NCBI GenBank assembly: GCA_050184295.1
Contig: JBFXAM010000072.1
Location: 1-21,990 of the forward strand
Source: JBFXAM01 sp050184295
Lineage (GTDB): Bacteria; Planctomycetota; Phycisphaerae; UBA1845; Fen-1342
Reading direction: 5' to 3'
DNA length: 21,990 nt
Positions 6,454 to 14,709 of the stretch are shown here, in pieces (the stretch's first letter is position 1; each line of letters starts with the position of its first letter). The position numbers and the translations under genes were made by a program. The notes under the pieces are model-generated. The model did no database searches. It worked only from the letters and a program-made list of their open reading frames with translations, and was not told where the DNA came from.

Positions 6454-8213
6454 CCGACCGAGTGCGGGCGGACGGCGGTCCAGCGTTCGATCGCTTCGCG
6501 GCGCAGGTGCTGAATGCCCGCGAAATCGAGCTCGCGCGGAATCGGCCGCGACTCCAACTCGCGAAACTGCTCGATCGCGCGCGCCTGGCGCTCGATGTAG
6601 CCGGCGTATTTCGTCTCCACCACGGCCCGCGCCCACACGTCGGTCTCCCGATGGAACGCGGCCAGTTCGGCGTCCAGCGATGCGAAACGCTCGCCGTCCT
6701 CCTCGGGGCGCCGCAGCCACTCGACCAGCGGCTTGCCGTCGGCCCGCCGCGTTGCCAGCAGCGTCCGCAGGGCGGCGAGGCGTTCCTGCTTGCGCTCGAA
6801 TCGCCCCCAGCGGGCGTCGTCGACCAGGCCGATGGCGCGGCCCAGGGGCGTCAGGCGCGCGTCGGCGTTGTCATAGCGCAGGTGCAGGCGATGCTCGGCG
6901 CGCGACGTGAACATGCGATACGGCTCCGTGACGCCGCGGGTCACCAGGTCGTCGATCATCACGCCGATGTAGGCTTGGTCGCGCGTCAGAATGACGGGCG
7001 GTTCGTCGCGGACGAAGCGGGCGGCGTTGATGCCGGCGACGATGCCCTGACCGGCGGCCTCCTCGTAGCCGCTGGTGCCGCAGATCTGTCCGGCGAGAAA
7101 GAGCCCCGCGACGCGCTGGGTCATCATGGACGCGTCGATCTGCTCGGGCGGGACGAAGTCATACTCGACCGCGTAACCCCATTGCAGCACGCGCGCGCGC
7201 TCCAGCCCCTCGATGCTCGCGATCACGTGCGCTTGTACGTCCTCCGGCAGCGACGTGCTGACGCCATTCACGTAGATGCGGTCGCTGGTGCGGCCCTCGG
7301 GTTCGAGAAAGACCTGGTGGCGGTCCTTTTCGGCAAATCGGACGACCTTGTCCTCGATGCTCGGGCAGTAGCGCGGGCCGCGCGACTGGATCTGACCGGA
7401 ATACATCGGCGCGCGGTGCAGATTGGCGCGGATGAGCTCGTGGGCGGCGGCGTTGGTGTAGGTGATCCAGCAGGCGATCTGCGGCTGGGTGATGCGCTCC
7501 GTGAGGAAGCTGAACGGCGCGGGCTGGTCGTCGCCGGGCTGGGATTCCAGTCGCGTGAAATCAATCGAGTCGCGCGCGAGGCGCGGCGGCGTGCCGGTCT
7601 TCAGGCGGCCGAGCTCGAGACCCAGCGCCGCGAGCGAGGTGCTCAGCCCGTTGGCGGCGGGCTCGCCGACCCGCCCGCCGGGGCTGCGCTGCTCGCCGGT
7701 GTGCATGAGGGCGCGCAGGAATGTTCCGGAAGTGACGATGACTGCCCCGGCGCGGAGCGTCCGGCCGTCCGCGAGCGCGACGCCAACCGCGCGCCGGTGC
7801 GCTGCGCCGTTGGGTCCGGCCGGCTCCGTCAGGATCGTCTCGACGGCGGCTTCGAGAATCTCCAGGCCGCGGCACGCGGCGAGTTTGTGCTGAACCGCGG
7901 CGGCGTAAAGCTCGCGATCGGCCTGCGCCCGCGGCGCCCAGACGGCGGGACCCTTGCGGCGATTCAACAGACGGAACTGGATGCCGGTCTCGTCCGTGAC
8001 GACTCCCATGAGACCACCGAGCGCGTCGATCTCGCGGACGATCTGGCCTTTGCCAATGCCGCCGATTGCGGGGTTGCAGGACATTCTTCCGATCGCGTCG
8101 CGCTGAAAGGTGACGAGCGCGGTGCGCGCGCCGAGCCGGGTCGCCGCCCAGGCCGCTTCCGCGCCGGCGTGTCCGCCGCCAATCACGATCACGTCGTAGC
8201 CCGGCGAGCTCAT
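6381..8213 (-). CDS. mnmG: tRNA uridine-5-carboxymethylaminomethyl(34) synthesis enzyme MnmG
   Basis: The product is 610 aa, typical for MnmG/GidA. MnmG with MnmE adds the (carboxymethyl)aminomethyl group to wobble U34 of certain tRNAs, using FAD, NADH and methylene-tetrahydrofolate. Visible hallmarks are the FAD-binding GGGHAG (12-17), CNPAIGGIGKGQ (46-57, with the conserved Cys46), GTFLRALMHTGE, LKTGTPPRL, GPRYCPSIEDK (second conserved Cys), GTSGYEEAAGQG and MFTSRAEHRL. The C-terminus VSGICPTDVSLLLVHL fits the tRNA/MnmE-binding helical domain. Start: ATG 8213 gives MSSPGYDVIVIGGG, the standard family N-terminus; the frame is open 37 codons further upstream, but that part is not conserved-looking. 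No clear Shine-Dalgarno is seen. The usual neighbours (mnmE, rsmG, parAB) are absent. Its 3' end overlaps the small membrane-protein ORF. Confidence 0.96.
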   Translation of the reverse strand: MSSPGYDVIVIGGGHAGAEAAWAATRLGARTALVTFQRDAIGRMSCNPAIGGIGKGQIVREIDALGGLMGVVTDETGIQFRLLNRRKGPAVWAPRAQADRELYAAAVQHKLAACRGLEILEAAVETILTEPAGPNGAAHRRAVGVALADGRTLRAGAVIVTSGTFLRALMHTGEQRSPGGRVGEPAANGLSTSLAALGLELGRLKTGTPPRLARDSIDFTRLESQPGDDQPAPFSFLTERITQPQIACWITYTNAAAHELIRANLHRAPMYSGQIQSRGPRYCPSIEDKVVRFAEKDRHQVFLEPEGRTSDRIYVNGVSTSLPEDVQAHVIASIEGLERARVLQWGYAVEYDFVPPEQIDASMMTQRVAGLFLAGQICGTSGYEEAAGQGIVAGINAARFVRDEPPVILTRDQAYIGVMIDDLVTRGVTEPYRMFTSRAEHRLHLRYDNADARLTPLGRAIGLVDDARWGRFERKQERLAALRTLLATRRADGKPLVEWLRRPEEDGERFASLDAELAAFHRETDVWARAVVETKYAGYIERQARAIEQFRELESRPIPRELDFAGIQHLRREAIERWTAVRPHSVGQASRVSGICPTDVSLLLVHLAAR

Positions 8214-8357
8214 GCCGGGATTGTAGTGTTGCACCGCCCCCAGAAGCGAATTCGGGGTGACGCTCGTCGCAGGAGGAACGCCGCGCACGCCCGGCTTCAG
8301 ATCCAAAGCTCGTGCGCCCGGCACGGGCCGGCGTCGCCGTCGCGTTCGTGCTCGGGG

Positions 8358-8378
8358 CCCGCCGCCTGGCGCGGCGGG
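8358..8378 (-). terminator. GC-rich hairpin, candidate terminator after the S41 gene
   Basis: CCCGCCGC and GCGGCGGG form a perfect 8-bp stem with a 5-nt loop, 48-68 bp past the stop of the S41 peptidase gene and inside the 212-bp gap before mnmG. No T-run follows in the transcript direction, so a classical intrinsic terminator is not established. Confidence 0.35.
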
Positions 8379-8425
8379 TTCCGGCGTGCGGGTTCGCGGC
8401 TCGATCGGTGCGCGCGAATTGGGCG

Positions 8426-9964
8426 TCAGGGTATGCGGAGCGCCTGCTCCACGCGGATGCGCTCGCGCAGCACCTCGAGCGCGCGATCGAGCTGCATTCG
8501 CCGCTCGACGCGCGCCGCCTCGCGCGGACCGAGGCGCTGCACTTCGTCGTCCGAAAGCTGGACAAGGACATGCGGCTCGACACCGACGTTCTGATACTGC
8601 GTGCCGTCGAGCCGATTCACCTGGATCCAGCTATGCCAGAGAACCAGGCCGTTGGAGAGCGTCGTGTTGCGGATCGCCGCGCCCAGGCCGCGCGTCGGCT
8701 GCCCGACGAGCACGGCGCGCCCGGTGTCGCCGAGCGAGAACGCAAGCCCCTCGGACATCGACGCGGTGTTCCCGTTGATCAGCACGACCAGCGTGCCGCG
8801 GTAGGGTTTGCCGACCGGAGGGATGCCGACCTGTCCCACGGAGCGCACGACGCCGCTGATGAGCGGCGAACGCCCGCTGAAGCTGCACACCTTTTGATAG
8901 CTGTCATAGAAGCGGCCGGCGAGCGGCATCATGATCCACGGGTAGCCGCCGTGGGTGTTGCGCAGGTCGAGAATCAGCCCGTCGGTGTCGAGCAACTGGT
9001 CGAGTGCGGCGTGGAAGTCGGCGATGACCTGGGTTGTCACGAGGTGCGCGACGCGCAGGTAGCCGACGCCGTCGTCGAGACAGCGCCACTCGACGACGAT
9101 CTCGGTTTCCTTTTGCTTGGTCTCGCCGGTGTCGCGATCGACCACGACGCGCTGCGTGGTGGGAGCAAAGTGTTTTGGCGGCACCACCGGCTCCGTGCGC
9201 TTCAGCGGCCACCGCACGCGCTCGCCGCTCGGGCGCTCGAGCAGCAACTCGACGATCGTGTCCTTGGGGCCGTTGAGCAGCGACCAGCCGCCGAACCCAG
9301 GCGGCGCGCCGTCGATCGCGACAATGCGCGCGTATTCGGGCGATGCGCCCGGTACGCGCCGGGCGTCGGCCGGGAGCAGTTCATCGGGCGTGCGGACGAA
9401 ATAATCGCGGCGCAGCTGTGTCCAGCGCGGCGCGGGTCGATGCAAAGCCGCATCGCCGGCGAGCGGCAGCGGCGGCGCTGGCTTGTCGGGCAGAAACCAG
9501 CGCGTGGTGAGGTGCAGGTGGCCGTCCTCGAATGTGCCGAGGAAGCGCACGATCTCGCGGAGGCGCTCGTTCTCGTCGTCGAGGGCGCGGAGCGCCGTCC
9601 GCGCGTCTTCGAAGCGCTGCCGCAGGGCGGCGTCGGCGGGGTCGAAAAACGGGTCGTGTGTGCTGAGCTCGCGCCAGATCTCGTCGAGCAGCACCGTGCG
9701 GGACGTGTCCGGCTTTCCGGGCTTCCCGCGCGCGCGCGCCGCGCGGCCCGGCGTCGACGGGTGCGCGGCGCGCGCGCCCGCGGGTCGGTCCGACGGGCTC
9801 GTCGCGGCGCCCTCGGAGGGGCGCGGTCCGGCAGCGTCGCCGTCCGGCGGGTCGCCCGGAGCCGGAGCGGAGCCGGCGACGAGCAGCGCCGTCACGAGCG
9901 CGGCGTAACGCCGTGCGCGCCACGGACGGGTGGCGCACCTGCAACGATTTATGTTCGCGCCCAT
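8426..9964 (-). CDS. Exported S41-family peptidase
   Basis: ATG 9964 (MGANINRC) has GGAG 6 nt upstream in CCCGGAGACCGCG; the frame is open 27 codons further but without a signal. The product is 512 aa. A signal peptide (YAALVTALLVAGSAPA) is followed by a disordered Pro/Ala/Asp-rich linker to about residue 85. The catalytic domain shows FEDGHLHL (147-152), DLRNTHGGYP (333-342), the nucleophile elbow INGNTASMSEG (Ser402), and GQPTRGLGAA (421-429). In C-terminal processing peptidases the last motif is usually TxGKG, with the Lys acting as general base; here that position is Leu. The conserved His in DGHLHL suggests the tricorn/IRBP-like Ser-His branch or a loss of activity. A substrate-gating PDZ domain is not obvious. 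It would act outside the cytoplasmic membrane. Flanking genes also encode exported proteins. Confidence 0.85.
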   Translation of the reverse strand: MGANINRCRCATRPWRARRYAALVTALLVAGSAPAPGDPPDGDAAGPRPSEGAATSPSDRPAGARAAHPSTPGRAARARGKPGKPDTSRTVLLDEIWRELSTHDPFFDPADAALRQRFEDARTALRALDDENERLREIVRFLGTFEDGHLHLTTRWFLPDKPAPPLPLAGDAALHRPAPRWTQLRRDYFVRTPDELLPADARRVPGASPEYARIVAIDGAPPGFGGWSLLNGPKDTIVELLLERPSGERVRWPLKRTEPVVPPKHFAPTTQRVVVDRDTGETKQKETEIVVEWRCLDDGVGYLRVAHLVTTQVIADFHAALDQLLDTDGLILDLRNTHGGYPWIMMPLAGRFYDSYQKVCSFSGRSPLISGVVRSVGQVGIPPVGKPYRGTLVVLINGNTASMSEGLAFSLGDTGRAVLVGQPTRGLGAAIRNTTLSNGLVLWHSWIQVNRLDGTQYQNVGVEPHVLVQLSDDEVQRLGPREAARVERRMQLDRALEVLRERIRVEQALRIP

Positions 9965-10154
9965 CGCGGTCTCCGGGTGGCGCACGCTCGGAGAGCGGCC
10001 GCGCCCCCGGGAATGTACGCCAGCGCCGCGCCGCTTTCCATGCATTGCGGGCCGGGCGCCGTGAGCGGCCGAGCGCCCGAGCTGCCCCGCTGATCGCGCG
10101 GCCGCCGCTCACTACAGCTTACGGGCGGCGATTCGTCGATTACCGCGACGCCCG

Positions 10155-10186
10155 CGCCGCGCGCACCGCTCCGGCGGCGCGCGGCG
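10155..10186 (-). terminator. Strong hairpin downstream of the S1 protease gene
   Basis: CGCCGCGCGC (10155-10164) and GCGCGCGGCG (10177-10186) are perfect complements: a 10-bp all-GC stem with a 12-nt loop, 26 bp beyond the stop codon of the S1 protease gene. No poly-T tract follows, so termination is inferred from position and stability only. Confidence 0.45.
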
Positions 10187-10211
10187 GAGACGCGTGTCGC
10201 GGCCGCAGCGC

Positions 10212-11864
10212 TCATCGGCCGATGAACGCCGTTCCGCCGCTCGAGATCACGCGGATGCGCTTGTTCATCGTGAGGGCCTCGGAGTAGCTTCCGGCGCGGA
10301 CCACAAGGCGCGTGTCGTTCCAGGCGGCGTTATAGCCGTCGACGACGCGGCGGTATGGATGGGTCCAGCTTCCGTCCCAGGGCGAGCTTGTGTTCGCGTG
10401 ATCGACCCAGATGGTCCCGCCGAGTTCCATCCAATATTGCACATCGGGCCAGGTGTTCTCCCATTCGCCATACATCAGGCACCAGTCGCCGGCATGATCG
10501 CAGTCTTCGGCATCGGGGCAGAGCGTGCAATGTCCGAAGAGCTGTCCAATGAGCTGGCCGGCGCCGTTGAACATGCCGGAGCCGCTGGAACCGCCCTGAA
10601 TGATCCCCCTGTCAAGGTCGTAGAACGCGTAATAGGCGGAATCGAAACAACCGCAGTCGGCGCCGCAATCGATCGAAAGCGACTCGAAGTGCCCGAATGC
10701 GGCGCGCTTCCAGCTTCCGGCGGGGTGATGGATGCCGATCACCCCGGCCTCCTGATCCGGTGTCCAGCCCGCGAAGCCTACGCCGGCTGGGATCTGGTCG
10801 GGGTTGAGCCGGATCAGACAGGAGTCGTTGGTGAGCGCCGGCGGTCCCGTTTCGTGCAGCAGCGTGCCGCCATTGGTCTTCGGCAGCGAGCTGCGCGCCG
10901 GGACGCTGGGCGAGCCGGAGCAATTGCCGGGAGAATTGTTGCTTTGATAGAACCACGTGACTTCGAGCGAGTTCACCTCGGCTTGCGTGCTCAGACAGTG
11001 GGCGGCGGTGAGAAAGTAGGGAACGTAGGTGTCCAGATCGAGATCGCTGATCATCGTGCCCGTGCAGACATACGACTCTCCGTCGGAAACATAACCCATG
11101 CGGCCGGTCGCTTGGCGGGCGTAGAAGTTCGCCGGCGGATCGCCCTGGCACATCACGTCGAGGTGGCACGGACACACGCCCGAGCAGTCGCCGGTCTCCA
11201 TCTGCGGCAAATCGAAATCGCGGTCGACGTGCACGAGTTCGTCGATCCGCAGCGCGGGCTGATCGGGGCCGGTGATTTCGAAGTACACGCGGTCGCCGGG
11301 CAGGGTCGTCGACCAGAACGCACCGTCGCGCTCGCGTCCCAGTCCCGTGTACGGTCCGTGAACCACCGGGGCGCCGTTCTCGTACGCGTACATGACGAGG
11401 CGACAACGCCCCACGTCGAACTCCGTGAAATGGACACGCAACTCCAGCGCGCCCGGCGACGCGATGGCGAATGTCCACGCGAATTCGCCGGTGGCGGCGT
11501 CGCGCACAAGCGCTCCGCCGCCGGGGAGCACAACCGCGTGATCCGCCAGCGGGCGGACGACGCCGATTCGTGCGGGGCCGGGGTTGACGCCGCGATAGCG
11601 TTCGGCGGCGCGGGCGTCCGCAGCTGCGATCGCTTCCGAACTGAGCGGACCGAGGTCGAGCACGTTCAAGCCCTCGATATATGCGTCGGGCCAATCGAGG
11701 CTGAGCGGCGTTGGCGGGGCCGGCTGCGGGGGCGCGAACGCCGCCGGCAGCAGTTCAGGCCAGGCCTGCGCGATCGGGTCGTTGGCGTTGGCCGGGGCCG
11801 GCGACTGCGCCGCCGCAAGCGAGGCGCTGGTCAGCGCGAGCACCAGGGGAGTGACGGGTCTCAT
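10212..11864 (-). CDS. Exported trypsin-like serine protease (S1) with extra C-terminal module
   Basis: ATG 11864 (MRPVTPLV) has AGGAG 6 nt upstream, and the next in-frame start is 27 codons away without a signal. The product is 550 aa. A signal peptide (PLVLALTSASLAAAQS) is followed by a ~200-residue propeptide or beta-rich region and then the protease. Catalytic residues by motif are His289 in LTAAHCLS, Asp347 in LTNDSCLIRL, and Ser427 in QGGSSGSGMF. The many cysteines (CPCHLDVMC, DCGADCGC, CTLCPDAEDC) point to disulphides and resemble the lysyl-endopeptidase branch of S1. The last ~65 residues, after WMELGG, form a separate module (IWVDHANTSSPWDGSW, then VRAGSYSEALTMNKRIRVIS). It looks like the opening coils of a parallel beta-helix, but it stops after about one turn. 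The substrate is unknown; it probably acts at or outside the cell surface. Confidence 0.88.
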   Translation of the reverse strand: MRPVTPLVLALTSASLAAAQSPAPANANDPIAQAWPELLPAAFAPPQPAPPTPLSLDWPDAYIEGLNVLDLGPLSSEAIAAADARAAERYRGVNPGPARIGVVRPLADHAVVLPGGGALVRDAATGEFAWTFAIASPGALELRVHFTEFDVGRCRLVMYAYENGAPVVHGPYTGLGRERDGAFWSTTLPGDRVYFEITGPDQPALRIDELVHVDRDFDLPQMETGDCSGVCPCHLDVMCQGDPPANFYARQATGRMGYVSDGESYVCTGTMISDLDLDTYVPYFLTAAHCLSTQAEVNSLEVTWFYQSNNSPGNCSGSPSVPARSSLPKTNGGTLLHETGPPALTNDSCLIRLNPDQIPAGVGFAGWTPDQEAGVIGIHHPAGSWKRAAFGHFESLSIDCGADCGCFDSAYYAFYDLDRGIIQGGSSGSGMFNGAGQLIGQLFGHCTLCPDAEDCDHAGDWCLMYGEWENTWPDVQYWMELGGTIWVDHANTSSPWDGSWTHPYRRVVDGYNAAWNDTRLVVRAGSYSEALTMNKRIRVISSGGTAFIGR

Positions 11865-11957
11865 TTCGAACTCCTGAATGGGACGGTTACGCGGCATGTG
11901 CGTCCCGCCAGCGGCGAGCACTCCCGCGCGCGGGCGCGCGAACACCGCGGCGGCTGC

Positions 11958-13829
11958 TTATTGCAAACTCACAAGCACCAAGACGAGCCCTTCGTCGCCT
12001 TGCGCGAGCGCGGACATGGCCTTGCCCAGGATCGCGCCTTGCGCGCGGTCATGGTCGGCGGCTTTCATGGCGTGTCCGGGCGTGTCGGAGGTCGTGAGCA
12101 GGTCGCCGACGGCGATCGCGGCGTTGCCCGCGTCGCAGCGCACCCAGACGCGGCCCGAGAGCGCGATGGGCGGCGCGTCCTCATGGCCCGGAAGATTGCC
12201 CAGCACCGCGCCGACGGGGAGATCACCGGCGCCGCTGACCACGCCCGCGACGCGCCGGTTGTAGGCGCCGCGCGCCACGCGGAGCTTGCCCGCCAACTGC
12301 GGGTCGATCTCCATCACCGTGCCCGGTGCGGCGTCGTGGCGCGCGTCGCTGACCGGGAACTTCTCGGCGATGTCGGCGCCCGTGATCGCCAGCACATTGA
12401 CGTAGACGGTGCTCCCCGGGCCGTTCTGACCGATGCGCACGTCCCCGCCGTCGTGGTTGAGGTACAGCGTGGCCGCGGCGCCGTTGCTGCGCGCCATGAT
12501 CTCGTTGTCGTCCATCACGATGTTCGCGGCGAATGCGTCTCCGATCAGGAAATAACCCGCGGTCGGTGACGTGACGTTCGCGTCACCGCCGCCGTCGACG
12601 TGCAACTTACAGAGCGGGAATCCGGCCGCGTCGCCGCCAATACCGGTGTTGCCGCCGCCCATGCCGATGAGCACGGTCTGGGCGACGTTGTTGTTCAGGT
12701 AGAGCGGATCGCCGAACAGTCCGTCGCCGGCGGTGTTGATCGAGTTGACGCCGACGTCGAGCGAATCGGCGCCGACCTGCACGCGCATCCCGGGGCCGGT
12801 TCCGTTGGTGGTCGCGACGAGGGCGGGCGCGGCGTTGTTGGCGTTGGAGATCTGGAAGTAACCGGCGCTGCCTGCGCCGCTGTTCACGCCCGCGACCGCC
12901 GAGACGCCGCTGTTCGTGGCGTTGGTGTCGACGCGCAACGCGCTCAGGTTGCTGGCGGTGTTGTCGCTGACGATCCAGGCGGCGCGCTGCGCGCCGGTGT
13001 GCTGAACGTGAAACCGGGACGCGGGGCTCGACGTCCCGATGCCGAAGTTGCCCGCGTCGGCCTGGAAAAAGCTGTTGCCGCCGCCGACGCCGATGTCCGC
13101 GGACGGCAGCGTGGAGCCGTTGCCGCGGTGAAAGCGGACACGCTTGGCGCCCGTGGTGTTGGTGTCGCGGAAGAACCGGATCCACGCGTCGCTGACGCCG
13201 TCCTGCGGGCTGGCGTCGAGGTCAAGCAGTGATTGCCCGCTCGCGGTCCGCTTCTTGAGGTGTCCGCCGCCGGCCCAGACGTCGGTCAGCGTCAGGTAGC
13301 TGTTGGCGTCGTCGTTGTCCTGCAACCGCAACGCGGCGCCGTCGCGATAGACGTGGAGCTTGTCGATCGGCGTCGTGAGACCGATGCCGACATTGCCGGT
13401 ATTCGTGTTGTAGATGTTGGCTCCGCTGCCGGCCCACTGGCCGCCGCCGCCCCCGGGGCCGCTGAACGCATAGGCGGCGTACGGCGCGGCGGTGAGCGGC
13501 TGGCGCGGGCCGAGGACCACGCCGTTGACGGCGATCTGAAGCCAGCGCGCGGCGCCGTTAAAGGCGGTCGCGCCGAACTCGTCGTTCTGATTCACGACCG
13601 CCGTGAAGAGGCCGTCGATCGCGGCGACGCCTTGCCCGTCCGTGGTCCCGATCTGCGTGCCGCCCGTGGGCGCGCTCCAGAGCGAAAAGCCCATGTCATA
13701 CGCGCCGTTGGCGGGTGCACCTCCGTCGCTCAGTTCGCCTTGATAGGTGAATGCCGTCTGGGCTGCGGCCGGAATCACGCCGGCGCACAGCGTCGCGGCC
13801 ACGATCCACATCGCACGTACGGGTCGCAT
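11958..13829 (-). CDS. Exported tail-fibre-like repeat protein, 623 aa
   Basis: Start ATG 13829 (MRPVRAMWIV) is supported by AGGAG 7 nt upstream; the open frame continues far beyond but only as a shadow of the sigma-factor gene. A signal peptide ends near AGVIPAAAQT. An N-terminal domain (FTYQGELSDGGAPANGAYDM to QPLTAAPYAAYAF) is joined by a Gly-rich linker to repeats of the type GNVGIGLTTPIDKLHV and GNFGIGTSSPASRFHV, which are typical of trimeric fibre stalks. The C-terminal ~150 residues (ITGADIAEKFPVSD, PGTVMEIDP, VWVRCDAGN, GDLLTTSDTPGHAMKA) match a domain known at the ends of many bacterial fibre-like proteins. The usual S74 self-cleaving chaperone is absent. It is likely a surface or secreted fibre; its function is unknown. 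It is divergent from the ECF sigma gene, with 204 bp between the starts. Confidence 0.8.
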   Translation of the reverse strand: MRPVRAMWIVAATLCAGVIPAAAQTAFTYQGELSDGGAPANGAYDMGFSLWSAPTGGTQIGTTDGQGVAAIDGLFTAVVNQNDEFGATAFNGAARWLQIAVNGVVLGPRQPLTAAPYAAYAFSGPGGGGGQWAGSGANIYNTNTGNVGIGLTTPIDKLHVYRDGAALRLQDNDDANSYLTLTDVWAGGGHLKKRTASGQSLLDLDASPQDGVSDAWIRFFRDTNTTGAKRVRFHRGNGSTLPSADIGVGGGNSFFQADAGNFGIGTSSPASRFHVQHTGAQRAAWIVSDNTASNLSALRVDTNATNSGVSAVAGVNSGAGSAGYFQISNANNAAPALVATTNGTGPGMRVQVGADSLDVGVNSINTAGDGLFGDPLYLNNNVAQTVLIGMGGGNTGIGGDAAGFPLCKLHVDGGGDANVTSPTAGYFLIGDAFAANIVMDDNEIMARSNGAAATLYLNHDGGDVRIGQNGPGSTVYVNVLAITGADIAEKFPVSDARHDAAPGTVMEIDPQLAGKLRVARGAYNRRVAGVVSGAGDLPVGAVLGNLPGHEDAPPIALSGRVWVRCDAGNAAIAVGDLLTTSDTPGHAMKAADHDRAQGAILGKAMSALAQGDEGLVLVLVSLQ

Positions 13830-14033
13830 GAGCTTCTCCTGTCCTGAGTTTGGGCAAGGATGCACTCGCCGCGGGGCGCGCCGCTTCGTGCGTTGCCCCC
13901 AGGGTTCAGGCGGGTGTCCCGAGTCGCTAGAATCAGCGCTGCGGCCGCCGCCCGCGTGCTTCGCGTTCGGCTGCTGCCCGAGTCCATCCGCCTTCGGGGC
14001 GCGCCGGCTGTCAGAATTCTCGCGAGAATCGCG

Positions 14034-14681
14034 ATGCCCGATCCCCAGGAGCGGTTGAAGGAAACGTTGATCGCGGCGGGGCGGGGAAACCGGCTCGCGG
14101 CGGCCGAGCTGCTTCCGCTGGTCTACGCGGAGCTTCGGGCGCTGGCCCGCGCCCGCATGGCCGGGCTGCCGCCCGGCAACACCTTGCAGCCGACGGCGCT
14201 GGTGCACGAGGCCTTCGTGCGGCTGATCGGCGATCGCGATCCAGGCTGGGACTCGCGCGGGCATTTCTTCGCCGCCGCCGCCGAAGCCATGCGGCACGCG
14301 CTGGTCGACCAGGCGCGCCGGAAAAATCGTGTGAAGCGAGGGGGCGGGAAAAAACGTATGGACTGGGAGGAGTTTGACGTGCCGCTCGCAGCGCCGGTCG
14401 AGGACATTCTGGCGCTGGACGAGGCGGTCGAGCGGCTGCGCGCGGACGATCCGCGCAAAGCACAGATCGTATCGCTGCGCTTCTTTGCTGGGCTCAGCCG
14501 CGAGGAGACCGCCGCGGCGCTCGATGTGTCGCTGGCGACGATCGACCGCGACTGGCGCTACATCGTGGCCCGGTTGCACCGCGACCTGACGGGCTCGCCG
14601 AAGTCGTCGAGCGCGCCCGCGGGGGACGCCGCGGCGGCGGACCCGCGCGCGAGCGACGCCGCTCCCGAGTCGCATCCGTGA
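14034..14681 (+). CDS. ECF-type RNA polymerase sigma factor
   Basis: The 215-aa protein has region 2 (ELLPLVYAELRALARARMAG, HEAFVRLIGD, FFAAAAEAMRHALVDQARRK) and region 4 (AQIVSLRFFAGLSREETAAA, SLATIDRDWRYIVARL, a helix-turn-helix contacting the -35 element). The pattern fits the ECF group common in Planctomycetes and Acidobacteria that is encoded beside Ser/Thr kinases. A basic patch (KNRVKRGGGKKR) joins the regions. Start: ATG 14034 gives MPDPQERLKETL. The frame is open to 13860, but that stretch is Arg/Pro-rich, overlaps the leader of the divergent gene and is unlikely; the Shine-Dalgarno is weak (GAGA). No anti-sigma gene is visible. The kinase gene starts 28 bp downstream, so an operon, and control of sigma by phosphorylation, are inferred. 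Confidence 0.9.
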   Translation: MPDPQERLKETLIAAGRGNRLAAAELLPLVYAELRALARARMAGLPPGNTLQPTALVHEAFVRLIGDRDPGWDSRGHFFAAAAEAMRHALVDQARRKNRVKRGGGKKRMDWEEFDVPLAAPVEDILALDEAVERLRADDPRKAQIVSLRFFAGLSREETAAALDVSLATIDRDWRYIVARLHRDLTGSPKSSSAPAGDAAAADPRASDAAPESHP

Positions 14682-14709
14682 GCACCGCAGCGTGAAGGAG
14701 GCTTGCGGC

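Noticed and set aside
5928..8594. 888-codon plus-strand ORF opposite mnmG and neighbours
   Set aside because: It is antisense to a clearly recognised gene, its product is rich in Arg/Ala/Gly/Asp with no domain, and such frames arise from GC-biased third positions.
10194..12569. 791-codon plus-strand ORF opposite the S1 protease and fibre genes
   Set aside because: It spans two real minus-strand genes and the gap between them and has no recognisable fold or start signal.
13860..14033. N-terminal extension of the ECF sigma factor
   Set aside because: The extra 58 residues are Arg/Pro/Ala-rich, unlike sigma region 1.2/2, and cover the upstream region of the divergent fibre gene.
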